Shown here piece by piece: positions 15,151-23,744 of a stretch of 64,000 bases of DNA. Source of the DNA: an uncultured Christensenella sp. GTDB lineage: Bacteria > Bacillota > Clostridia > Christensenellales > Borkfalkiaceae. The stretch covers positions 1-64,000 of the forward strand of contig CAJTLT010000008.1 in the NCBI GenBank assembly GCA_910577375.1, read 5' to 3'. The notes under the pieces were generated by a model. It worked only from the letters and a program-made list of their open reading frames with translations. It made no database searches and had not been told where the DNA came from. Within the stretch, counting starts at the first letter, position 1. The number at the start of each line of letters is the position of its first letter. Both the position numbers and the translations under genes were made by a program.

Positions 15151-16089
15151 TCAGTCAAATTCTTTGAACACGCGCGCAAAGTTATTGAAGGCGAAATTTT
15201 CGAGGACGCGCGGAGAAATTCCTCGGGAATTGAGATAATCGAAAAGATGCGGAACTTTTGTGCAGTCTTCGAGATTTTCGACCTCGGGAATACCGTCGAA
15301 GTCGGAGCCGAGAGCAACGCACTCTTCTCCCCCTATCTTTATTATGTGCGCGAGGTGTTTATACACGCTTTCGAACGCTTCCCCGCCGAGAAAATCGGCG
15401 CAGAAATTTATACCTATAATTCCGCCGCAGTCGGCGGTTTTTTTTATGAGTTTATCGGAGAGGTTGCGGCTTACGTTATGCACGGACTGCGCGTTGGAGT
15501 GGCTGGCGACGACGGGGATTTTTCTGTTATTTAAAATTTCTTCCGCGCCGCCGTCGGAAAGGTGGGAAATATCGATTATTATTTTAAGCCCGTCGAGTAT
15601 TTCAACCGTTTTTTTGCCGAGGTTCGTAAGCCCATCTTTTACGCGTTTTTCAAATTGCGGGAAACCGTTTTCAAAAACGAGGTTGGGCGCGGCGAGGGCG
15701 TTTTGATAATTCCACACGAGGCTTGCCATTTTGACGCCCTCTTTTTTGAGCGTTGAAAGATTATCCGTATTTTCGCCGATGAAACCGAGGTTTTCGACGG
15801 TTAAAATACAGCCGAGCCTGTCCTCCGTTTTACAGCGGACAAGTTCGGCGTAATTTGTGATTGGCGCGGCAATATCCCTGTGTTTTTCAAGCATATGCTT
15901 ATAAAACGCAAGGTAGCGGGCAAAATCATTTGCGGCGGTTTCGCCCTCTGTGAATATTGCGAAACACTGGGCGGCAAAGCCGCTTGTTTTAAGTTTTTGA
16001 AAGTTTGTTTGCAGCTTTGCGGCGGCGAGGTCTGCGTTTTTATCCGCGCATACCGTCGCCGAATCGCAGTGCATATCTATAAATTTCAT
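15151..16089 (-). CDS. membrane dipeptidase family (M19) peptidase
   Basis: 312 residues. A binuclear-zinc TIM-barrel dipeptidase of the renal-dipeptidase family. The N-terminal metal motif is DMHCDSA, the bridging region is around TVENLG, and the later histidines are in DISHLSD and VASHSN. GSDFDGIP near the C-terminus carries the last metal-side aspartate. Such enzymes split dipeptides, including some D-residue ones from wall turnover. There is no signal peptide, so it is likely cytoplasmic. Its ATG overlaps the spoVM stop (ATGA), so it is translationally coupled to spoVM. Confidence 0.9.
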   Translation of the reverse strand: MKFIDMHCDSATVCADKNADLAAAKLQTNFQKLKTSGFAAQCFAIFTEGETAANDFARYLAFYKHMLEKHRDIAAPITNYAELVRCKTEDRLGCILTVENLGFIGENTDNLSTLKKEGVKMASLVWNYQNALAAPNLVFENGFPQFEKRVKDGLTNLGKKTVEILDGLKIIIDISHLSDGGAEEILNNRKIPVVASHSNAQSVHNVSRNLSDKLIKKTADCGGIIGINFCADFLGGEAFESVYKHLAHIIKIGGEECVALGSDFDGIPEVENLEDCTKVPHLFDYLNSRGISPRVLENFAFNNFARVFKEFD

Positions 16090-16154
16090 TTGCGGAAGAA
16101 AAGCCTCAGAAATTTTCTTACAGGCTTAGGCGGTTTGATGCAGATAACTGTCAT
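16086..16154 (-). CDS. spoVM: stage V sporulation protein SpoVM
   Basis: A 22-codon gene. The peptide begins MTVICIKPPKPV and ends RLFFRK. This matches the SpoVM plan: short hydrophobic start, a central I-K-x-P-K motif, then a basic amphipathic helix. SpoVM marks the convex forespore membrane and recruits SpoIVA in Bacillus. The position supports the call, because spoVM lies between rpe and rpmB in Bacillus and this gene lies between the same two here. It follows rpe by 69 bp, has a G-rich ribosome site (GGGGGG) 6 bases before the ATG, and its TGA overlaps the next ATG. It is shorter than the 26 residues of Bacillus SpoVM. Confidence 0.75.
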   Translation of the reverse strand: MTVICIKPPKPVRKFLRLFFRK

Positions 16155-16223
16155 TTTAATCCCCCCGAAAATATTTAGCGGGCAAACCGCTCTTTACATT
16201 ATATGCGGGGGATTTTGAAAAGG

Positions 16224-16889
16224 TTACCCTTTTAAGTTTGCCATTGTTTTTGCCATATCGGCAGCCCTGAATACCGCCGAGCCTGCGACGAGAACGTTTG
16301 CGCCCGCTTTGCGGATAATATCCGCGTTTTCTTCGGTGACGCCCCCGTCTATTTCTATATCCATATCGGGTTTGCCGACAAACGCGGCATATTCCCGCGC
16401 CTTTTTGATTTTTTCAAGCACTTCTGGGATAAATTTCTGCCCGCCGTAACCGGGGAATACGGACATTAAAAGCACCATATCGCACATGGGGAAAACGTTG
16501 AAAATCTTTTCTACGGGCACGTCGGGATTTACGACCGCGCCGCATTTTACGCCGTGGGATTTTATAAGGCGCAACGTTTCTTCGAGATAGGTTTCCGAAA
16601 TTTTCGCGCATGCGCCGTAGTGCACGGTTATTATATCCGCGCCCGCTTCCGCGAAGAATTTTACCTGCGTTTTGGGATGTTCTATCATAAGGTGGCAATC
16701 GAGCGGGAGCTTTGTTAAGGGGCGGATGTTTTTAATCATTTGTCCGCCGAACGTGATGGGTTCCACAAAGCTGCCGTCCATTACGTCGCAATGGATTAAG
16801 TCCGCGCCGTTTTGTTCGAGCTTTCTGATTGCCTCTCCCATTACCGAGAAGTCGGCGCTGAGTATAGAGGGCGCAATTTTGGTTTGCAT
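16224..16889 (-). CDS. rpe: ribulose-phosphate 3-epimerase
   Basis: 221 residues, full length TIM barrel. It interconverts ribulose-5-phosphate and xylulose-5-phosphate in the pentose phosphate pathway. The start IAPSILSADFSVM, HCDVMDGSFVEPITFG (metal His/Asp), HLMIEHP and the second acid DIEIDGGVTEENA with AGSAVF are all present. Ribosome site AAGGAG precedes the ATG. It sits at the end of the yicC-to-rlmN run, as in Bacillus, but prpC, prkC and rsgA are missing between rlmN and rpe. Confidence 0.97.
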   Translation of the reverse strand: MQTKIAPSILSADFSVMGEAIRKLEQNGADLIHCDVMDGSFVEPITFGGQMIKNIRPLTKLPLDCHLMIEHPKTQVKFFAEAGADIITVHYGACAKISETYLEETLRLIKSHGVKCGAVVNPDVPVEKIFNVFPMCDMVLLMSVFPGYGGQKFIPEVLEKIKKAREYAAFVGKPDMDIEIDGGVTEENADIIRKAGANVLVAGSAVFRAADMAKTMANLKG

Positions 16890-16989
16890 TTGTTTCTCCT
16901 TATAAAAGTGTTTGGTAATTATGTGAGTTTTTTGTTTCGAGGGATAAAATTTTTAGGCAAAATGCGGCAGAGCGCAATATATACGCCTT

Positions 16990-18024
16990 TTATTCGGACA
17001 GATAGGAAATTCTTAACTGCCCGCATGCGCCGCCGATATCCGCGCCTATTTGTCTGCGCAAGGTTGCGGAAAGACCGCCCTTTTCCAGCAAACCGAGGAA
17101 GCGGTAGGCTTCCTTTTCGGTAACGGTTGTAAGCCCGCGTTCTTTTACCTCGTTAAGCCTTATTAAATTTACGTGGCAGGGTTTGCCCTTTAAAAGCTTT
17201 ATAAGACCTTCCGCGTGTTCTTTGCCGCAGTTTTCGCCCGCGATTAAGGAATATTCAAAAATGTATCTTCTGCCCGTTTTTTCAAAGTAGTAAGCGCACG
17301 CTTTTAAAATCTCTTCTATAGAGTATTTTTTTGCGACGGGCATTGTGCGGGCGCGGGCTTCGTCTGAAATCTGGTGCAGGGATATAGTGAGGTTAAGCGG
17401 AATGTTTTCGTTTGCGAGGTCGTAGATTTTAGGGACAAGCCCGCACGTTGAAAGGGATATATTGCGGGCGGAAACGTTTATTCCGTTTTGCGCGGAGACG
17501 TTTTTTAAAAACTTTAAGACGTTATCGTAGTTATCGAGAGGTTCTCCGCTGCCCATCAAAACAACGTTTGTGACGGCGCGTTTTTCCGCCGTTCCGCCGT
17601 GCAGAGCGTTGACCGTTAAAATTTGCGAAAGGATTTCCCCCGAGGTTAAATTTCTTACAAGCCCGCCGAGGGTGCTTGCGCAGAATTTACAGCCCATACG
17701 GCACCCGACCTGCGTTGAAACGCATTGCGTGTTGCCGTATTTGTACTTCATTAAAACGCCCTCTATCACGTTGCCGTCGGCGAGAGCGAAGAGGTATTTT
17801 TCCGTTCCGTCGGACGAGCGAAAGGTTTTTATGATTTTTATCGGCTCGTCTTCGTATTCTTCAAGCAGTTTTGAGCGCAACGCGGGGGATATGTTGATTT
17901 GTGAAATTTTTTTGCCGAGGGTAAGCCCTTTGTGGAGCTGTTCGGCGCGGAATTTCTTTTCCCCGAGCGAGAGTATCAAATTTTCCAGCTCTTCAAAGCT
18001 TAAATCCTGTAAAATCTTTTTCAT
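16990..18024 (-). CDS. rlmN: dual-specificity 23S rRNA/tRNA adenine C2-methyltransferase RlmN
   Basis: About 344 residues. A radical-SAM enzyme that methylates C2 of A2503 in 23S rRNA and A37 in some tRNAs. The 4Fe-4S ligands are C-x3-C-x2-C in QVGCRMGCKFCAS. The downstream catalytic cysteine is in the C-terminal LRRQIGADIGGACGQL. GSGEPLDNY is the SAM-binding GGEPL-like motif. The ATG at 18024 is preferred; a TTG five codons upstream is possible. No clear Shine-Dalgarno. Confidence 0.96.
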   Translation of the reverse strand: MKKILQDLSFEELENLILSLGEKKFRAEQLHKGLTLGKKISQINISPALRSKLLEEYEDEPIKIIKTFRSSDGTEKYLFALADGNVIEGVLMKYKYGNTQCVSTQVGCRMGCKFCASTLGGLVRNLTSGEILSQILTVNALHGGTAEKRAVTNVVLMGSGEPLDNYDNVLKFLKNVSAQNGINVSARNISLSTCGLVPKIYDLANENIPLNLTISLHQISDEARARTMPVAKKYSIEEILKACAYYFEKTGRRYIFEYSLIAGENCGKEHAEGLIKLLKGKPCHVNLIRLNEVKERGLTTVTEKEAYRFLGLLEKGGLSATLRRQIGADIGGACGQLRISYLSE

Positions 18025-18111
18025 TAACAATTTTTGCAAGCGTCTTAACGCAGTTTTATTTGCCGCGGAGTTGGCGGCGGGAGCGGGTTATTTTTAACGT
18101 TGCGCGGAGCG

Positions 18112-19341
18112 TTATAAGCTTACGCGTTTTTTGAATGCGGTTACGTAAAAGCCCGCGCCGAGAGATATGTGCGGAAGAAACTGCAAGCCGTACGCCGTTT
18201 TTACGTGATTTAACGGGCTATCGGGAATAGTCAGGGTATATTCGGGGTGCAATTTCAAAAAATTGTACGCCGTGCTGTCGTTTTCTTCGGGCAGAACTGA
18301 GCAGGTAGAATAATATAAAACCCCGCCCGCCTTGACGTATCGGGAGCAGTTTTCAAGAATTTTAAGCTGGATTTTTGCAAGCTCTGCTATATCGCTTTCT
18401 TTGCGGAAAAGCTTTATATCGGGGTTTTCGTTTATTACGCCGCTGCCCGAACAAGGAGCGTCGCAAAGCACTGCGGAAAAAGCGTTTTCATATTCGGGAT
18501 TGAAAACCGAGCTGTCTGCGCAAACGGCGGTAACGTTGGTTACACCCATACGCGAAACGTAGGAATTTATGAGTTCCGTTCTATGTTCGTGCAGCTCGCA
18601 AGCGGTTATGCTTTTGAACTTGTTCGAGAGCAAAACGGACTTTCCGCCCGGAGCGGCGCACGCGTCAAGCAGCGTTTCCCCCGCAGATATAGCCGAACAA
18701 ACCGCAACCGAGCCGACCGACTGGAATGTGTAATCGCCGGCAAAAAAAGCTTCGTCTCGGGTAAAATTATCGAAAATGAACACGTTTTCAAAAGGAGTGT
18801 CTGTGTGAGGTTTATCGAGATATTTTTCCGCGCCGCGGACAAATCTTATGCAGACGCCTTTTGACGGCGCGGACAGAATTTCCGCGGTTTGGGATTTATA
18901 ACTTCTTTTTATCCTTTTTACGAGCCACAACGGAGCGCTTGTTTCTATTGAGAGCTTTTCTTCCGTTTTTTGCGGCAGAGGGGGGATTTTATACGAGCGC
19001 AGAAACGCGTTGACAAAGCCCGCCGCGCCCTCTTTACCGAGTTTTTTTGTGAGTTCGACGGCAAAATCCACGACCATATAATCGTTTTTCTGCATAAATT
19101 CGAGCATATAAAGCGCGGTTTTTAAAATGATTTTTACCGCGGATTTGGGCTGTTTTTTTACGTTTGCCCCTATGATATGCTCTAAATACAAATCTTTTTC
19201 CAAAACGCCGTAACAGATTTTTACCGTGCGCGCTTTATGGAGCGGTTCTATAACCGTTTCCGCAAGCGACTGTTTGAGAAACTTGCCGCCGCAGTAAACT
19301 TTTGTGAGTACGAGATAAGGGTCGCAGAGGGGATTATTCAA
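18112..19341 (-). CDS. rsmB: 16S rRNA m5C967 methyltransferase RsmB
   Basis: 409 residues. The N-terminal NusB-like helical domain (about 1-130) is followed by a Rossmann SAM methyltransferase domain. DACAAPGGKSVLLS is motif I. The two catalytic cysteines are in CDAPCSGSG and YYSTCSVLPEEN. The start overlaps the fmt stop by 8 bp, so it is translationally coupled in the def-fmt-rsmB-rlmN order standard for Firmicutes. Confidence 0.96.
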   Translation of the reverse strand: MNNPLCDPYLVLTKVYCGGKFLKQSLAETVIEPLHKARTVKICYGVLEKDLYLEHIIGANVKKQPKSAVKIILKTALYMLEFMQKNDYMVVDFAVELTKKLGKEGAAGFVNAFLRSYKIPPLPQKTEEKLSIETSAPLWLVKRIKRSYKSQTAEILSAPSKGVCIRFVRGAEKYLDKPHTDTPFENVFIFDNFTRDEAFFAGDYTFQSVGSVAVCSAISAGETLLDACAAPGGKSVLLSNKFKSITACELHEHRTELINSYVSRMGVTNVTAVCADSSVFNPEYENAFSAVLCDAPCSGSGVINENPDIKLFRKESDIAELAKIQLKILENCSRYVKAGGVLYYSTCSVLPEENDSTAYNFLKLHPEYTLTIPDSPLNHVKTAYGLQFLPHISLGAGFYVTAFKKRVSL

Positions 19342-20251
19342 GGAAGTCGCCCGCCTTGATTTTTCTGCCGTTTACGAAGTCGGAGGCTTTCATTGCTTTG
19401 CCGCCCGCGGGCTGGAGTTCGGTTATGATAACGGCGCCTTCGCCGCATTTTACGGTTATTCCGCGCTTATCCGCCGAAATGACTTCCCCCGCCTTTCCTT
19501 CCGTATCCTCGGCAATTTCTGCGTTCAGAATGTTGAGCATAGCGCCGTTAAACGTGCAAAACGCCGCGGGCGCGGGACTGAACGCCTTGATTAAACGGCA
19601 TATATATGCGGACGGACCGTTGAAATTAATTTTGCCCTGTTCTTTTGAAATCTTTTTACAGAACGTGGCTTTTGCCTCGTCCTGCATAAGGAGCTGCTTG
19701 TCCCCGCGTTCCAGAAGAGTTACCGCTTCGAGCGCAGCCTCCGCGCCGAGCGCGGAAAGTTTTTGCGAAAGTCCGCCGTATGTGAGGTTGCCTATTTCGC
19801 ATCTTTTTACAAGGAGCATATCGCCGCTGTCGAGCGACACTTCGGTTTTCATAACCGTGATACCCGTATGAGTTTTGCCCGCGAGAATCGCCGACTGTAT
19901 GGGGGACGCGCCGCGGAATTCGGGCAGGAGCGACGCGTGAATATTCCATACCCCGCCTTTAAAACAATCAAGCACTTCTTTTGTGAGAAGCTGACCGTAG
20001 GCGCAGGTTATCATAATATCCGCGCCGAGATTTTTGAGAGTTTCCGCGTTATCGCGGATTTTTTGAAAATCGTAGACGAGCAGACCGACGGAAAGCGCAA
20101 AGCTTTTTACCGGCGTAGGCGTAAGCGTTTTTTTTCTGCCAGTGGGTTTATCAGGCTGGGTTACTACCGCGGTTACGTTTTTGCCGTTTTCCAGAAGCGT
20201 TTTTAAAACGGGCACTGCGAACTCCGGCGAACCCGCGAAAACTATTTTCAT
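19334..20251 (-). CDS. fmt: methionyl-tRNA formyltransferase
   Basis: 305 residues. It formylates initiator Met-tRNA using 10-formyl-THF. Seen: the start MKIVFAGSPEFAVPVL, the basic loop TGRKKTLTPTPVK, and the active-site block NIHASLLPEFRGASPIQ with its histidine. The C-terminal OB-like domain begins near residue 205. It overlaps def by one base and rsmB by 8 bp. Confidence 0.98.
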   Translation of the reverse strand: MKIVFAGSPEFAVPVLKTLLENGKNVTAVVTQPDKPTGRKKTLTPTPVKSFALSVGLLVYDFQKIRDNAETLKNLGADIMITCAYGQLLTKEVLDCFKGGVWNIHASLLPEFRGASPIQSAILAGKTHTGITVMKTEVSLDSGDMLLVKRCEIGNLTYGGLSQKLSALGAEAALEAVTLLERGDKQLLMQDEAKATFCKKISKEQGKINFNGPSAYICRLIKAFSPAPAAFCTFNGAMLNILNAEIAEDTEGKAGEVISADKRGITVKCGEGAVIITELQPAGGKAMKASDFVNGRKIKAGDFLE

Positions 20252-20721
20252 TAATTCTTATCCTCCGCGGGCAAATCGTAAACCGTATCCGCTTTATCTA
20301 TATACAGCACTCCGTCGAGGTGGTCGAGTTCGTGGCAGACGGCACGGGCGAAAAAGCCCTCCGCGGTTAATTTGTGTTTTTTGCCGAATCGGTCGCGGTA
20401 TTCCGCCTTTACCTTTTCGGGACGGCGCACGACGCCTTGTTTGCCTTTGACGGACAGACAGCCTTCTTCGCCGACCTGTTCGCCTTTTTGCGCAATTATT
20501 ACGGGGTTGACAAGTTCGAAAAAGCCTTCTGCCACGTCGATTACGACAACGCGCAGAGATACGCCTATCTGCGGCGCGGCAAGCCCCGCTCCGTTTTCGG
20601 CGCGGACCGTTTCTTTCATATCCGCGAGAAGTGCGGCAAGGTCTTTATCGAATTTCGTTACTTCGGCGCATTTTTCCCTTAATACGGCGTCGCCGTTCTG
20701 AACCACATAACGTAATGACAT
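20251..20721 (-). CDS. def: peptide deformylase
   Basis: 156 residues. It removes the formyl group from nascent N-termini, reversing the product of its operon partner fmt. All three metal motifs are intact: GAGLAAPQIG, EEGCLSV (cysteine ligand) and HELDHLDG (two histidines and the catalytic glutamate). It lies 12 bp after priA and overlaps fmt. Confidence 0.98.
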   Translation of the reverse strand: MSLRYVVQNGDAVLREKCAEVTKFDKDLAALLADMKETVRAENGAGLAAPQIGVSLRVVVIDVAEGFFELVNPVIIAQKGEQVGEEGCLSVKGKQGVVRRPEKVKAEYRDRFGKKHKLTAEGFFARAVCHELDHLDGVLYIDKADTVYDLPAEDKN

Positions 20722-20733
20722 AAAAAGTTGCTC

Positions 20734-22905
20734 CTATGATAAATTCGCGGGGTTTTCTTCAACGTAGACGAGGACTTCGGGAACGGTGAATTTAACCGCC
20801 GCGGCGTAAATTTCTTCAAGATATTTATCCGACTTCATACGCATTAGAACCTGAAAACGGTGTTTGCCTTGCAGACGTTTTACGGGCGAGCGCATTTTGT
20901 TGAAAAACAGAAATTCTTCTTTATCGGATTTAAAAATTTCTTCGAGCGCGAAATACAGCTCTTTTAAAACGGAGAGAGTTTTTGCCTCTTCTTCCCCCGT
21001 GACCATTACGCGGCAGATGAGCGCGTAGGGCGGGAAAGAGGTTGTTTTTCTTATTTTGATTTCGTTTTGGAAAAAGCCCTCGTAATCGTAATTGACGGCG
21101 TAGCGCAGAATATAATTTTCGGGGCAATACGTTTGGAGAACTACTTTGCCCGCCGCGTCCGCGCGGCCGCTTCTGCCCGCGACCTGCGTTATGAGCTGGA
21201 AAGTTCTTTCCCCGCTACGGTAGTCTTCGAAATAAAGGCTCATATCCGCGTCGAGTATTCCGACGAGCGTTACAGACGGGAAATCGTGTCCCTTTGCAAT
21301 CATTTGTGTGCCGACAAGGATATCCGCCTCGTGCGCGGCGAATTTTTTAAGTATTTTATAATGGCCGTCTTTACCCGAAACGGTGTCGTTATCCATGCGG
21401 ATAATGTTTGCTGCGGGGAACAGCGCGTTTAAATCGGATACAACCCTTTGGGTGCCCGTGCCGCTGTATCTTATGTGTATTCCGCCGCATTCGGGGCACG
21501 CGGAGAGCATTTTGTATTTTGCGCCGCAGTAGTGGCATTTAAGGCAGTTTTCTTCGCTGTGGTAAGTTAAAGTGATGTCGCAGAAGTCGCATTTTGCGAC
21601 GTAGCCGCAGTCCCGGCAGATGACCTTTTGCGAATAGCCGCGGCGGTTCAAAAATATTATTGCCTGATTGCCGCTTTTTAAAGTTGCGTCGAGCTCTTCT
21701 CTGAGCGCGAGCGAGAACGCGGTGTTATTGCCGCGGCGGACTTCCTTTTTCATATCTGCGATTATGACCTGCGGCAGAGGTTTTTTGTTTATTCTTTCGG
21801 GCAGGCTTATAAGGTTATAGACGCCCTCTTCGGCTTTTGAAAAGCTTTCCACGGACGGCGTTGCGCTGCCGAGAATCAATTTGCAGCCGTTATATTCGGC
21901 GCGCATTTTTGCTATTTCAACCGTATCGTAACGGGGCGAAGATTCCGAAAGGTAAGACGCGTCGTGTTCTTCGTCTATTATGATTGCGCCGAGGTTTTCG
22001 AGCGGGGCGAAAATTGCGCTTCTTGCGCCGATTGCTATTTTAGCTTCGCCCGAGCGCAGACGCCACCATTCGTCAAATCTTTCACCCGCGGACAGTCCGC
22101 TATGCAAAATAGCCGCCTCCCCTTTGAACCTTGCACGCAGCTGGGCGAGCATTTGCGGGGTCAGAGAGATTTCTGGAACGAGGAATATTGCGGATTTGCC
22201 TTTAGCTATTTCCCTCGCGATTATTTGGAGATAAATTTCCGTTTTACCGCTGCCTGTAACTCCGTGAATGAGCTGAACGCATTTATCGCTGTTTTCGACA
22301 GAGTAAATGGCGTTTCTTTGGGCATATGTGAGGGTTTTTGCGCTTTCTTCCCCTTGCATTTCTTTGAAGGGGTTGCGCTTTATCTGACGTTTTTCTAATT
22401 CTATTGCGCCCTTATCGCACAGCGCGTTGACCGCCGCCCTGCCGAATTTTGTGCAGAGGTCGGTATAATCCCATTCGGAGTGTTCCGAAAGAAAGCTTAA
22501 AGCTTCTTTTTGTTTTTTTGCCGATTTGGAAACCGGCGCGGACATATCCTTTAGTTTTGCGTATTTTCTGTAAACTTCGCGCACCTTGCCCTGACGCATT
22601 TCCGAAGGCAAAAAGAGCCTTAAAACGGAGGCTTTGGGCACTTTAAAGCGCGAAGAAATGCGCTCCATCAAAGAAAAGCATTCTTTTTGAAGCGCGGGAG
22701 GTTCTTCGAATACTTCCGCCACCGGTTTTATCTTTTCGGGCGGGAAAGAGGACGTTCGGCTTACGCCTATAACGAATCCGTCTATTACGCGACCGCCGAA
22801 AGGCACTTTGACGCGGGAGCCCGCCGTTAAGGTTTCGGGGCAGGAATATTCGAATATTTTATCCACCTGACTGTGGGCTATGTCTACTATGACCTGTGCG
22901 AACAC
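20734..22905 (-). CDS. priA: primosomal protein N', replication restart helicase PriA
   Basis: 723 residues. It reloads the replisome at repaired or stalled forks. An N-terminal DNA-binding domain (about 1-180) leads into Walker A GVTGSGKTEIYL and the DEEHD box. The two zinc-binding clusters (CRDCGYVAKCDFC and CLKCHYCG...CPECGG) and the helicase-C motif QVAGRSGR follow. Start codon is GTG. The gene lies between rpoZ and def; coaBC, which sits here in Bacillus, is absent. Confidence 0.97.
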   Translation of the reverse strand: MFAQVIVDIAHSQVDKIFEYSCPETLTAGSRVKVPFGGRVIDGFVIGVSRTSSFPPEKIKPVAEVFEEPPALQKECFSLMERISSRFKVPKASVLRLFLPSEMRQGKVREVYRKYAKLKDMSAPVSKSAKKQKEALSFLSEHSEWDYTDLCTKFGRAAVNALCDKGAIELEKRQIKRNPFKEMQGEESAKTLTYAQRNAIYSVENSDKCVQLIHGVTGSGKTEIYLQIIAREIAKGKSAIFLVPEISLTPQMLAQLRARFKGEAAILHSGLSAGERFDEWWRLRSGEAKIAIGARSAIFAPLENLGAIIIDEEHDASYLSESSPRYDTVEIAKMRAEYNGCKLILGSATPSVESFSKAEEGVYNLISLPERINKKPLPQVIIADMKKEVRRGNNTAFSLALREELDATLKSGNQAIIFLNRRGYSQKVICRDCGYVAKCDFCDITLTYHSEENCLKCHYCGAKYKMLSACPECGGIHIRYSGTGTQRVVSDLNALFPAANIIRMDNDTVSGKDGHYKILKKFAAHEADILVGTQMIAKGHDFPSVTLVGILDADMSLYFEDYRSGERTFQLITQVAGRSGRADAAGKVVLQTYCPENYILRYAVNYDYEGFFQNEIKIRKTTSFPPYALICRVMVTGEEEAKTLSVLKELYFALEEIFKSDKEEFLFFNKMRSPVKRLQGKHRFQVLMRMKSDKYLEEIYAAAVKFTVPEVLVYVEENPANLS

Positions 22906-22916
22906 TTAAACTAAAA

Positions 22917-23132
22917 TCAGTCCTTTACGCACTTGACTTTGCCGCAGGCTATTTCTCTGCTGGCGACGGCGAGTTCCTTGATTATTTCGTTTGATTTGGG
23001 GTTGTTCGCAGTCTGTTCTATAATCTGCCTTGCGCGCTTTGCCGCGACCACGCAAAGACAATAGCGTGATACGGGCTGGCCGTCTGTACCGAGCTGTTCG
23101 ATGAGTAAATCTACGGGGGGGTGGTTAATCAT
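22917..23132 (-). CDS. rpoZ: RNA polymerase omega subunit
   Basis: 71 residues, a normal length for Firmicute omega. The RYCLCVVAAKRARQI segment matches the family core S-R-Y-x-L-V-x-x-x-A-K-R-A-R-x-I, followed by a short helix to KELAVASREIACGK. It overlaps the gmk stop by 8 bp, so it is coupled to gmk as in the yicC-gmk-rpoZ order. Confidence 0.93.
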   Translation of the reverse strand: MINHPPVDLLIEQLGTDGQPVSRYCLCVVAAKRARQIIEQTANNPKSNEIIKELAVASREIACGKVKCVKD

Positions 23133-23691
23133 GTTTTTTTGCTTCCTTTTCTTTCTTTAAAATATTTTCTATCAGGGCGACGCAGCCGTTCAGCTCGCCG
23201 TTTGTAACCGTATAGTCGTATTCGCTTTTTTTGGAAAGCTCGTAATCCGTGCGTTTTATGCGTTCTTCGATTTTTTCGGGGCTTTCCGTTCCGCGTTTTT
23301 TAAGGCGGTTTCTCAGTTCGTTTTCGTCGGGCGGCAGAACCATTATCAGAAGCGCTTCCGGATAAGCTTGTTTGACCTTTAAAGCGCCGTCTACTTCTAT
23401 TTCCAGAATTACGTCGCGAGATTCGAGCTGTTCTTCGACAAATTTTCTGGGCGTACCGTAGTAATTTTCAAAGTGGTTGGAGTATTCTAAAAATCCGTTT
23501 TCTTTTATCATATTTTCAAACTGTTCTTTTGAAATGAAGAAATAGGATTTCCCTTCCGTTTCTCCCGCACGCATAGCGCGTGTCGTGCAAGAAACGCTGA
23601 GCGCGTAGCCGCCTTTTGCAAGGAGTTTTTTTATTATCGTGCCTTTGCCGACCCCCGACGGACCGGACAAAACTATTAAAAGATTTTTCAT
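23125..23691 (-). CDS. gmk: guanylate kinase
   Basis: 188 residues. It phosphorylates GMP to GDP. Walker A is SGPSGVGKGTI. The GMP-binding segment includes SCTTRAMRAGETEGKSYFF, and EVDGALKVKQ with FIxP-like LPPDENELRNRLKKRGTES forms the lid. Second gene of the operon that begins at yicC; remA, found between yicC and gmk in Bacillus, is not present. Confidence 0.97.
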   Translation of the reverse strand: MKNLLIVLSGPSGVGKGTIIKKLLAKGGYALSVSCTTRAMRAGETEGKSYFFISKEQFENMIKENGFLEYSNHFENYYGTPRKFVEEQLESRDVILEIEVDGALKVKQAYPEALLIMVLPPDENELRNRLKKRGTESPEKIEERIKRTDYELSKKSEYDYTVTNGELNGCVALIENILKKEKEAKKHD

Positions 23692-23744
23692 ATACAGACG
23701 TACCCGAAAATTTTATGCGAACGCGCAGGCGCAGAAATTGCGGT

